A DNA stretch of 5,065 nucleotides, taken from an uncultured Clostridia bacterium (GTDB taxonomy: Bacteria; Bacillota; Clostridia; Christensenellales; Aristaeellaceae). The translations under genes and the position numbers were made by a program. Under the pieces are notes generated by a model that was not told the DNA's origin, ran no database searches, and was given only the letters and a program-made list of their open reading frames with translations. Shown here one piece after another: positions 1-5,065 of the stretch; the first letter of the stretch is position 1; every line of letters starts with the position of its first letter. The DNA is taken from assembly GCA_937906775.1 (NCBI GenBank), contig CALCUD010000004.1, forward strand, positions 1-5,065. Direction: 5' to 3'.

Positions 1-2
1 AT

Positions 3-551
3 ATCTTGCTCTTACCTATCTTATTCATCTTTCATGATATGGAAGAGATTGCAGGTTTTATCTGGTTCTTCAAGAGAAACACTTATCTTTTCGACCGTTT
101 TCCCAAGGTAATGAATACTTACCGTGGTATGACACACACAGGCTTTGCCCTGGCCGTCTACGAAGAGTTCATCCCCTTCTTCGGAGTAAGTCTTTTGGCA
201 TACTATTTTCCGAATGATGTTCTCTATGGTCTTTGGTTTGGCATATTTATGTCTCTTGCTGGCCATTTCTTCATCCATATCGGTCATTCGATATACATAA
301 GAAAATATATCCCATGTGTGATAACAAGTTCCATCTGCCTGCCAATCAGCATTCTTATACTCATAAAATGTGCCGGACTTATGGATTGGAATACCGCATC
401 GGTGATCTCAACCGTTGTCGGTATAATCTTCATGATAGTGAATATGAAGATAGCTCACGGCCTCGCACATATAGTAAACAGGAAAATCCGTGCAGACAAA
501 ACTCAGTTGATACCTCTTCCTGAGCCCAAATCGGATAACCCCATACAGTAA
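3..551 (+). CDS. HXXEE-motif integral membrane protein, 5' partial
   Basis: This reading frame is open to the left edge, so the true start probably lies outside the window; the first possible start inside is a TTG at position 6 with no room for a ribosome site. Counting from that TTG, the segment HDMEEI (residues 10-15) is the HXXEE signature that names this family of small membrane proteins of unknown function. In known members it sits in the first membrane segment after a short N-terminus, as here. Further hydrophobic segments lie at about residues 50-65, 73-95, 103-122 and 130-152. A short polar tail ends in EPKSDNPIQ before a TAA stop. It is likely a cytoplasmic-membrane protein; no enzymatic role is established for the family. 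It is the only + strand gene, is visibly more AT-rich than the genes beyond position 3000, and converges on the - strand cluster. It probably belongs to a different transcription unit and perhaps to older flanking DNA. Confidence 0.8.
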   Translation: MLLLPILFIFHDMEEIAGFIWFFKRNTYLFDRFPKVMNTYRGMTHTGFALAVYEEFIPFFGVSLLAYYFPNDVLYGLWFGIFMSLAGHFFIHIGHSIYIRKYIPCVITSSICLPISILILIKCAGLMDWNTASVISTVVGIIFMIVNMKIAHGLAHIVNRKIRADKTQLIPLPEPKSDNPIQ

Positions 552-767
552 ACTCCGATTGGTCAGTATATATAATGGTAAGTATAACGAGGACTATGAG
601 AACTCAGACAAGTGATATAGACAGTCTTATTTCATCAGTTAACTTATGCATGTAACTCATACCACTTTATGACAGAAATCGGCTCATGACTACATTCATA
701 TGATCTCAATCTTATTCTCACGGCATATCTCGCTATGACTGCTGAAATGAAAACTGCCCCAGGTTGA
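552..767. other. Gene-free AT-rich spacer
   Basis: No open frame here looks like a protein I know on either strand, and I see no tRNA or convincing intrinsic terminator for the HXXEE gene. A TATAAT hexamer occurs at 571-576, but no -35-like hexamer sits at the right distance, so I do not call a promoter. On the - strand one frame stays open for about 38 codons from about 760 to a TAA near 644, without a ribosome site or recognisable motif. The stretch may be decayed insertion-sequence or flanking DNA, because it borders the IS-like hairpin. Confidence 0.4.
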
Positions 768-808
768 AGTGAACCCCCAAAGTTGGACAACAACTATGGG
801 GGTTCACT
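768..808. repeat. Near-perfect hairpin resembling IS3-family insertion sequence ends
   Basis: The left arm AGTGAACCCCC (768-778) pairs perfectly with the right arm GGGGGTTCACT (798-808). Inside them A779 pairs with T797, A780/A796 is a mismatch, and AGTTG (781-785) pairs with CAACT (791-795) around the 5-nt loop GACAA. Read from either side, each arm has the form GTGAACCCCCAAAGTTG or GTGAACCCCCATAGTTG. That resembles the terminal inverted repeats of IS3-family (IS150-like) elements, which often carry a C-run followed by AAAGTTGGAC. The comparison is from memory and was not searched. No transposase is attached. The right arm abuts the 3' end of a broken GyrI-like gene, as expected for an insertion or deletion scar. 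A run of six T (812-817) follows on the + strand, so it could also stop + strand transcription. Confidence 0.55.
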
Positions 809-810
809 CC

Positions 811-921
811 ATTTTTTCTGACAGGCAGCCAGAATTCAACGTAAACGCCTGTTCCGCCTGGATAAACCTCAATTCCCGGACGATTGTCATGTTCATATTC
901 GCTGTTCGAAAGCCAGTTCAC
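811..921 (-). pseudogene. C-terminal remnant of a GyrI-like (effector-binding domain) protein
   Basis: Read on the - strand, this stretch encodes about 37 residues, VNWLSNSEYEHDN followed by RPGIEVYPGG and then VYVEFWLPVRK. This matches the pattern I know from the end of GyrI-like / AraC effector-binding domains: W-L-x-x-S-x-Y-E, then P-x-x-E-V-Y, then a final strand ending I/L-P-V-x-K. These domains bind small molecules, alone or behind a DNA-binding domain. Only this last part remains. A TGA lies four codons upstream in frame, and the preceding sequence belongs to the phosphotransferase gene, whose stop overlaps the first codon of this stretch. Downstream, the frame runs out of the normal C-terminus straight into the IS-like hairpin, so the original stop codon seems lost. 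It is probably not functional. It could still be translated as a short coupled peptide from the overlapping GTG. Confidence 0.65.
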
Positions 922-1871
922 ATCGATACTTCATTTGTCCAGACAGTTATTAACTTATCTTTTGCCCAGAAATACTGGTTTTCGTTTTCATACTCCCGGT
1001 AATAGACCTCGATCATCATCGTCAGGTAAAGGATGATATCGTACCATCTGATTCGTTTCAGTTCAGCATCGGAGAACGATGTCTGACCAAATCCGGTCAG
1101 AAAGTCTTTATTCCGGCTGTGATATCTGAACCGGTCATCCATAAAGGCTTCTCCCCACATGGCTCTTTCCCAGTCGATGATGCCCGAAACATGACCGTGA
1201 TCAACAAACACATTCCCTTCCCACATATCCCAGTGGACCATTTGGGCAGGTCCGATCCCGTCGAAGGCTGCTTTGTCCCTTTCCAGTCCATTCAGGAAGT
1301 CCGCTTCCGGATATACAATGTCTACATTCTTTTGTTTCGCGTCATGGAGGAGATTTGTGAGTAAAACCTTGGTAAAATCAAACAGTGAACTGTATCGTTG
1401 GCTGTCACCGAGGAATCCGAATCCTTCATTCGTGATCCCTGTTAACTGCCTGGAGATCTTCCCTATTTCATCATTGATCTGCGATACGGTGTTTTCCGGC
1501 AATTGTGCCTTCACATAATGATAGTTTTGCCCCTTCATCTTCTCCATGAAGAAATAGTCGCCGCTGCATATTTTTCGGGTGGTATCGTAATACTGAACCT
1601 CCGCCACCTTTATTGTAGTATGCTCGCGGACCAGCCTCATTGCCTGCACTTCCGCGCTCATCAGGTTGATTTCGTTGGAGGTATTCCCGCTTCTGTCGGC
1701 GGCTGAAATCTTCAGGATACTTTCGCTTCCGTCGGCAAAAGAAATATCATATGTCACATTACAGAATCCGTCATCCAGTTCCCGGATATTCGATACCTGT
1801 TTATCCGGGAACGCGGTCTTCGCCATTCTGATAATGTTATCATTTGTCTGTTTGTTTTTTGTCATCGTCAT
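918..1871 (-). CDS. Aminoglycoside phosphotransferase (APH) family protein
   Basis: This 317-residue protein has the APH-type kinase fold, which transfers phosphate from ATP to a small molecule in the cytoplasm. LDDGFCNVTYDI (residues 32-43) fits the nucleotide-binding loop. ILK carries the likely ATP-contacting Lys54. The catalytic motif is HWDMWEGN (213-220), with His213, Asp215 and Asn220. The metal-binding aspartate is Asp233 in IIDWE, followed by the usual small acidic segment (EAFMDD). All key residues are present and the length is normal, so it appears active. The start is an ATG with AAAGGAG at 1881-1887, 9 nt upstream. It follows the remains of a GNAT gene closely and probably shares its transcript. 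The family includes antibiotic kinases as well as choline, homoserine and fructosamine-type kinases, and nothing here fixes the substrate. It should not be called a resistance gene on sequence alone. Confidence 0.88.
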   Translation of the reverse strand: MTMTKNKQTNDNIIRMAKTAFPDKQVSNIRELDDGFCNVTYDISFADGSESILKISAADRSGNTSNEINLMSAEVQAMRLVREHTTIKVAEVQYYDTTRKICSGDYFFMEKMKGQNYHYVKAQLPENTVSQINDEIGKISRQLTGITNEGFGFLGDSQRYSSLFDFTKVLLTNLLHDAKQKNVDIVYPEADFLNGLERDKAAFDGIGPAQMVHWDMWEGNVFVDHGHVSGIIDWERAMWGEAFMDDRFRYHSRNKDFLTGFGQTSFSDAELKRIRWYDIILYLTMMIEVYYREYENENQYFWAKDKLITVWTNEVSM

Positions 1872-1897
1872 ACCGGTGTTCTCCTTTGGATTGACCG

Positions 1898-2319
1898 TTA
1901 ATTTCGTTTATCTGCGCTTATACAGTACGATTTCCGGATCAGCACCGTTGCAGCCGTATTCACAGACCAAGATAAATTCCTCGTTAGCAACCACTCCATC
2001 CGTTTATCCAGATAGGCGTTCGCGAAATCAATCATCTGCCCGCTCAGCCGATGTCCCCGGTATTCCTCGCTGACAAAAACGCCGGAAACCCATGGATAGA
2101 CATCCGGAAGAGGATAGTAGTCCGTTTTCGCAACGGTCACCATGCCAATGATCCTATCGCCGTCCAGCATAACAAAGGGCGTTTCCCAGTCTGCCAAGCC
2201 CCACTTGTCGATCATCCACAGCAGATGCTCTTTTGCCTCTTCCCAGGAGAAAAACGCGACATAATCCTGAATTCTGCCAGTTTAGTGCCCTGTTCTACCT
2301 TACGAATCGGATAAATCAT
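1898..2319 (-). pseudogene. GNAT N-acetyltransferase, frameshifted and 3'-truncated
   Basis: A good start exists: ATG at 2317-2319 with GGAGG six bases upstream (2326-2330), and translation begins MIYPIRKVEQGTKLAEF. At about 2269 the frame breaks. Restoring one C there (TTCAGG to TTCCAGG) gives a smooth continuation, QDYVAFFSWEEAKEHLLW, into the main body. The body holds a GNAT core: FVMLDGDRIIGMVTVAK strands, then VFVSEEYRGHRLSGQMIDFA, where RGHRLS occupies the acetyl-CoA-binding R/Q-x-x-G-x-G/A position. GNAT enzymes move an acetyl group from acetyl-CoA to an amine or similar acceptor. After NAYLDK (near 2003) the family pattern stops, and the frame continues into unrelated sequence to a stop at 1898, so the last third of the domain (motif B and the final strands) is missing. 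It starts 13 nt after the DUF6144-like gene and probably sits in the same transcript. It is most likely non-functional. Confidence 0.75.
1908..2003 (-). pseudogene. Orphan C-terminal coding scrap, family not recognised
   Basis: In the - strand frame one step away from the broken acetyltransferase, about 31 codons read TDGVVANEEF, then ILVCEYGCNG, then ADPEIVLYKRR and a TAA stop at 1908-1910. The run has the alternating hydrophobic pattern and basic ending of a genuine protein C-terminus. The acetyltransferase frame across the same bases gives low-quality sequence rich in Trp, Ser, Arg and Thr. A TAA immediately precedes the stretch in its own frame (2004-2006), so it has no start. I do not recognise the family. 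The simplest reading is the 3' end of a lost gene joined to the acetyltransferase by a deletion. It could also be that gene's own end after several indels, but it seems too short to complete a GNAT domain. Confidence 0.4.
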
Positions 2320-2332
2320 ACGCTTCCTCCAA

Positions 2333-2932
2333 TCAGCCCAACGTAGGCAGAACACGGAACCTGAACACGCATGGTTTCCGCCCCTCCGTATCGTGGGGAG
2401 AAGATACGATTTCCATCAGTTCAAGCTTCACATTCAACATGATCTCATAGTGAAACTTGAAATGCCCTCCGCAGCAATAGCAGTATTCGCGGGGGATGGC
2501 ATAGTCCAGCTTCACCTTGCTGACCGTTGGGCAGACGCATTCATATTTTCCGTCCGCGTAAACGCCCGCGCCCGTGACGATGATATCGCCGTTTTCGTCA
2601 AGATGTGCCTGCCCCATGTAAAGCTCTGGCTTTGATGTAATCAGCTCAAGCTTTTCTTCAAGGCTGAGTCCGCCGTTCTCTTTGGCAAACTCCTTTGACG
2701 CTTTTATACGCGCACCGCTTTTGCAGCAGGCGTTTGCCTCTAAAATTTTTTGTGTCTGTTCCTTCGGCAGTTTTTCGTTCATCACATCCAGCGCGTGCTT
2801 GAAGAACGCTGATTTGATCTTCTTGTTCGTTTTCGATATGAGCCCGTCATATCCCAGATATATTTCGTCTATGACCGATTGCCTCACAGCAAATTCGGTC
2901 AGCGTTTCTCTGAATTTTTCCGGTGAAGGCAT
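2333..2932 (-). CDS. DUF6144-like cysteine-rich protein, possibly related to ATC hydrolase / V4R-type domains
   Basis: A soluble protein of 199 residues from the chosen start. An open frame extends 20 codons further upstream, but AAAGGAG (2942-2948) sits 9 nt before the ATG at 2930-2932 and only 3 nt before the ATG at 2936-2938, so the product should begin MPSPEKFRETL. The N-terminal half is helical, and after it comes ANACCKSGARIKASKEF (Cys69, Cys70). The C-terminal half has ECVCP (Cys132, Cys134), YCYCCGGHFKFH (Cys151, Cys153, Cys154, His157, His161) and a final PCVFRF strand (Cys188). The Cys-rich centre followed by a helix and a C-x-F-x-F end recalls L-2-amino-thiazoline-4-carboxylate hydrolase and 4-vinyl-reductase (V4R) domains. 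I recall near relatives carrying the label DUF6144, with moderate certainty. The Cys/His set could bind zinc or act in thiol chemistry; no function is established. The gene looks intact between two broken acetyltransferase genes. Confidence 0.7.
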   Translation of the reverse strand: MPSPEKFRETLTEFAVRQSVIDEIYLGYDGLISKTNKKIKSAFFKHALDVMNEKLPKEQTQKILEANACCKSGARIKASKEFAKENGGLSLEEKLELITSKPELYMGQAHLDENGDIIVTGAGVYADGKYECVCPTVSKVKLDYAIPREYCYCCGGHFKFHYEIMLNVKLELMEIVSSPHDTEGRKPCVFRFRVLPTLG

Positions 2933-2941
2933 GGTCATTCT

Positions 2942-2948
2942 CTCCTTT
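2942..2948 (-). promoter_or_regulatory. Ribosome binding site that sets the DUF6144-like start
   Basis: AAAGGAG on the - strand lies 9 nt before the ATG at 2930-2932 and 3 nt before the ATG at 2936-2938. The first spacing is normal and the second too short. This supports the shorter, 199-residue protein and argues against the upstream extension (MVEWICICNMEMQ), which has no comparable site. Confidence 0.7.
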
Positions 2949-2954
2949 ATATTC

Positions 2955-2977
2955 TGCATTTCCATATTGCAAATGCA
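2955..2977. repeat. 7-bp inverted repeat just upstream of the DUF6144-like gene
   Basis: TGCATTT (2955-2961) and AAATGCA (2971-2977) are exact inverted copies separated by 9 bases, placed directly before the ribosome site of the DUF6144-like gene. About 120 nt separate the restored end of the upstream acetyltransferase from this gene, the longest gap inside the - strand cluster, so an internal promoter or operator is possible. A weak promoter candidate overlaps it on the - strand: TTGAAT, 16 bases, then TATGGA. The repeat is short and AT-rich and could be chance. Confidence 0.3.
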
Positions 2978-3053
2978 AATCCATTCAACCATTTTCGCTC
3001 ACCATATCCGATTTTCGATCAAAACAGTTTCCTCGGAGGTAATCATTATACTG

Positions 3054-3367
3054 TCAGCCCTTTCGGGGCATGATCTGTTTGACATAGTAAGTGAATTCGT
3101 CGTCCCGCTCATACTCTGTATACGCGAGTTTCCGGTAAACCGGTTCGTCCGTACATTCCATAGCGGCGTATCCAGTGCGAATAGAGTGACATCGGGAAAT
3201 TGCTCTTCGATTTGCGTCATGATAAACAGTCCGTACCCCTTACGAAAATGTTCCGGTGCCACGAAGATCCGGCCGATATTCATTTTACTCCCGTCCCGGA
3301 AAAGGATCGCGTCGCCGTCAAAGTCCACGTCCAGGCAAGGCGCTGTGAAAATCACGCTGCCGATCAT
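3054..3367 (-). pseudogene. GNAT N-acetyltransferase, N-terminally short and frameshifted
   Basis: The visible start is an ATG overlapping the kinase stop (ATGA, 3364-3367), so translation would be coupled to the kinase. From there the protein runs MIGSVIFTAP, then MNIGRIFVAPEHFRKGYGLF (29-48), where RKGYG (42-46) is the acetyl-CoA-binding motif A. TLFALDTPLWNVRTNRF (61-77) is a typical motif B region. At 3137-3139 the frame breaks: adding one T restores YRKLAYTEYERDDEFTYYVKQ and an end at IMPRKG with a TGA at 3054-3056. Without the repair, the frame runs on as unrelated residues to a stop at 2999. Even when repaired it is only 104 residues, missing roughly the first 45-60 of a GNAT domain. 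The upstream frame is open for just 14 more codons, inside the kinase gene. Coding quality on both sides of the frameshift is high, so the damage is recent or a base-calling error. The N-terminal loss is real in this sequence. Confidence 0.75.
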
Positions 3368-4215
3368 GTGTTCAGGTTTCTGCGTATCAGCTTCAACAAA
3401 CGTTTCCGCTCATGCTCCGTCAGCCATTCGGAAAGCCTTGCGGCGGCAGCGGGCAAGATCCATCGCCTGATCTCATCCCGGGTGATCCCGGAAAGCCGGC
3501 GTATATTTCTCATATAGGATCTTCGGATGCACACTTTGGTGATACTGAGGATCAGCCGGGAAAGCCTGTCGCCGTTTCTGACCTCTCCGTACTTCAGAAG
3601 GAGGCAGGTTCTGGCGATATCCGCCGCGGGCTCCCCGGAGCAGGCGGTCAGCCAGTCAAGTACAAGGAGCTTCCCGCCGCTCACCATGATGTTTCCCGGA
3701 TGAAAATCAAAATGACACAGCCGGTCACCATCCGGCAGAAGCAAAAGCCGGTCTGTGATTTTCCGTTTCTCATCATCAGAAAGATCATTGACCCATCCGA
3801 TCTCCTGAAGCAGCTTTTCTTTGACCGTCAGAATACCGCTGATCGTCTTTCCATGGATCTCCGTATGGATCTCCGCCAGTTTTTTCCCGGTTGAAAAAAG
3901 CAGAAAGGGCTCAGAACCGATCATACGGAACAGATCCTGCCCTTCCGCCAGTTCATACAGGATGCCGGATCTTTCCCCGCAGCTGACAAGCCGGAGCGCC
4001 TTTGGCATACGGCTGTAAACCGTTTGTACCGCGCGGGTAACGCGCCATTCCTTGAGGACGCCGCTTTCCGGAAACTGATCGCGGAACAGCTTGAGGACCG
4101 TACCGGGTCCATAGAGGAATATTTCTGCCGTATTTCCCTGGCCGATCCGCTGACAGGCGGATATGTCCCGCAGGATCAGCATATCTTCATCCCGAAGCAC
4201 ATTTTCAGTCTGCAA
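3364..4215 (-). CDS. APH/choline-kinase-fold phosphotransferase
   Basis: A 283-residue cytoplasmic kinase with a full active site. RIGQGNTAEIF (23-33) is the glycine-rich ATP loop and Lys42 in VLKLF the ATP-binding lysine; a glutamate in KEW (56) could be its helix-C partner. HFDFHPGNIM (168-177) is the catalytic loop with Asp170 and Asn175, and LDW holds the metal-binding Asp187. PAADIARTCLLL (196-207) is the usual following helix. This pattern fits small APH-family members with an HxDxHPGN loop. The substrate is unknown and the sequence is clearly different from the other APH protein in the window. The start is a TTG with AAAGGCGG about 9 nt upstream; the first ATG, at codon 12, has no comparable site, so TTG is preferred but not certain. 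It lies 40 nt after the GyrI-DUF3795 gene and overlaps the next acetyltransferase by ATGA, which suggests one transcript. Confidence 0.85.
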   Translation of the reverse strand: MQTENVLRDEDMLILRDISACQRIGQGNTAEIFLYGPGTVLKLFRDQFPESGVLKEWRVTRAVQTVYSRMPKALRLVSCGERSGILYELAEGQDLFRMIGSEPFLLFSTGKKLAEIHTEIHGKTISGILTVKEKLLQEIGWVNDLSDDEKRKITDRLLLLPDGDRLCHFDFHPGNIMVSGGKLLVLDWLTACSGEPAADIARTCLLLKYGEVRNGDRLSRLILSITKVCIRRSYMRNIRRLSGITRDEIRRWILPAAAARLSEWLTEHERKRLLKLIRRNLNT

Positions 4216-4255
4216 TATCCGTGACCGCCTTTCTCACCGAATCGGAGGATCTGAA

Positions 4256-5065
4256 TCAGATATGGCTTTCCAGGATCTCCAGAACCCTGCGGATCGCTTC
4301 AGCCTCCGCCGGCTTATCCGCGGGATCCGCCTTGACATCGTTCAGGAACTGCTGTTCCTCCTTCGATACCGAGTTCAGCGCTTTCAGATAATTTTCCTTC
4401 CCGTGGTCCCTTCTGAACATAGAGGAAGCCCTGGCAAAACACCCGTAGGGATTGCTGAAGAAGCCCTTCATGCAGGTTTCCACCTCCGGGCACTCCGAGC
4501 ATGCATACAGACCTTTCTCCTTTGTACAGCGTACGTTTTCGCAGATATTGTCCTCCGAAAGACTTGCGTAGGAACACATATTACAGGCACTCAGGCAGTA
4601 GCCGCACCAATCGCTGAACATGCACCCCGTACAGTGGAACCCGCAGGGTGCGAAGGGATCGGTCTTCTCTTTCACGCTTTTGATCAGCTCCCGCTTGCTG
4701 TCATCCAGAGCGGTCGGGAAGATCATATAGTTCTCCCCGGTGGCAGGGTCGGTAAAATCATGCACCGCGCCGCCAAGCGTGATTCCGTTTTCCTTCATAT
4801 ACTTCAGAGTATCACGGAAAGTGTTTTCATTTTCGATCTTCACTTTCAGTGCTTCAAAGCCGGGAACGATCCATTTTTTCCAGCCTTTGGGTGCGATCTC
4901 GTCTGTCCGGCTCTCCACGCCCGCCAGATAGCGACCGCGGGTAAAGTCATCCGTCCAGGGGCCGTAGGTGAAATCCATGTCCGTCATGATGCCCCAGACG
5001 CCCTTGAGGCTGCCGTCCTCATTCCTGGCCGCCAGCGCCGCGACCTCACCGAACCGGCTGTTCGC
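4256..5065 (-). CDS. GyrI-like effector-binding domain fused to DUF3795 cysteine-rich domain, 5' partial
   Basis: The frame stays open from the stop at 4256 to the right edge, giving 269 visible residues; the start is outside. The internal ATG at 4987 is not the real start, because coding sequence (ANSRFGEVAALAARNEDGS...) continues 26 codons before it. Counting from that Met, residues 1-92 resemble a GyrI-like / AraC-type small-molecule-binding domain: FTYGPW, YLAGVES, then GWKKWIVPGFEALKV, which fits the 'P-x-G-x-Y-A-x-F' strand, and ENYMIFP, which fits the ending 'P-x-x-E-x-Y' segment. Residues 113-186 form a DUF3795-type region with 13 cysteines, in patterns CGFHCTGC, CGYCLSACNMC and CSECPEVETC, probably binding metal or a cluster. 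A helical tail follows. It is likely cytoplasmic. The arrangement suggests a sensor or small-molecule handler with a redox- or zinc-dependent module, but that is inference. It heads the visible - strand cluster. Confidence 0.75.
   Translation of the reverse strand, partial: ANSRFGEVAALAARNEDGSLKGVWGIMTDMDFTYGPWTDDFTRGRYLAGVESRTDEIAPKGWKKWIVPGFEALKVKIENENTFRDTLKYMKENGITLGGAVHDFTDPATGENYMIFPTALDDSKRELIKSVKEKTDPFAPCGFHCTGCMFSDWCGYCLSACNMCSYASLSEDNICENVRCTKEKGLYACSECPEVETCMKGFFSNPYGCFARASSMFRRDHGKENYLKALNSVSKEEQQFLNDVKADPADKPAEAEAIRRVLEILESHI

Noticed and set aside
571..576. TATAAT hexamer downstream of the HXXEE gene as a promoter
   Set aside because: No acceptable -35 hexamer lies 16-18 nt upstream and no gene follows on the + strand.
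768..820. Hairpin plus T-run as an intrinsic terminator for the - strand cluster
   Set aside because: The six-T run follows the hairpin only on the + strand and begins about 4 nt after the stem; on the - strand no U-tract follows closely. It may stop + strand transcription, but the IS-end-like arms explain the structure better.
1666..2073. + strand open frame of 135 codons over the phosphotransferase 5' end and the acetyltransferase
   Set aside because: It spans two - strand genes and the spacer between them and has no recognisable domain.
918..2319. Integron-like cassette array
   Set aside because: Several small one-strand genes suggested cassettes, but I saw no repeated recombination sites between genes and no integrase; gaps are only ribosome-site sized.
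2933..2992. Longer version of the DUF6144-like protein starting at 2992
   Set aside because: The added 20 residues have no ribosome site, contain the inverted repeat, and are less protein-like than the start set by AAAGGAG at 2942-2948.
2682..3470. Long + strand open frame (262 codons) opposite the DUF6144-like and acetyltransferase genes
   Set aside because: It crosses two unrelated genes and an intergenic gap on the other strand, has biased low-quality composition and no ribosome site or family motif; it is an antisense shadow.
3412..3894. + strand open frame of 160 codons opposite the kinase
   Set aside because: The - strand frame encodes a kinase with a full active site; the + frame is Pro/Arg/Asp-rich and without motifs, as expected for a shadow.

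Overview
The window looks like an accessory region of a Firmicutes genome, most likely a gut or rumen Lachnospiraceae/Clostridia-type bacterium. This is inferred from strong AGGAG-type ribosome binding sites, closely packed one-way genes, and the families present (HXXEE membrane protein, APH-type kinases, GNAT acetyltransferases, GyrI-like and DUF3795 domains). No marker gene is present, so the taxonomy is an inference.

Layout. At the left edge, on the + strand, is the 3' part of an AT-rich HXXEE-motif membrane protein (to 551). About 217 bases without a recognisable gene follow. A near-perfect hairpin at 768-808 resembles IS3-family insertion sequence ends. Everything to its right is on the - strand and converges on it. 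In transcription order, from the right edge: a GyrI-like ligand-binding domain fused to a cysteine-rich DUF3795 domain (5' end outside the window); a small APH-fold kinase; an N-truncated, frameshifted GNAT acetyltransferase joined to the kinase by an ATGA overlap; a cysteine-rich DUF6144-like protein; a second GNAT acetyltransferase, frameshifted and cut off at its C-terminus; the 3' scrap of an unrecognised gene; an intact aminoglycoside-phosphotransferase-family protein; and the last ~35 codons of a GyrI-like protein, ending beside the hairpin.

The two kinases, the DUF6144-like protein and the GyrI-DUF3795 protein appear intact where visible. Both acetyltransferases can be restored by adding one base in a short homopolymer, but both also lack a terminus, which a base-calling error cannot explain. 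With the two orphan C-terminal scraps, this suggests repeated deletion and recombination in a set of small-molecule-modifying or sensing genes of the kind often annotated as resistance genes. The shared strand and tight spacing (13-40 nt gaps, one overlap) suggest one or two transcripts. A common pathway cannot be shown from the sequence. I saw no CRISPR array, RNA gene, complete transposase or clearly new multi-gene system. The most unusual intact item is the GyrI-DUF3795 fusion.
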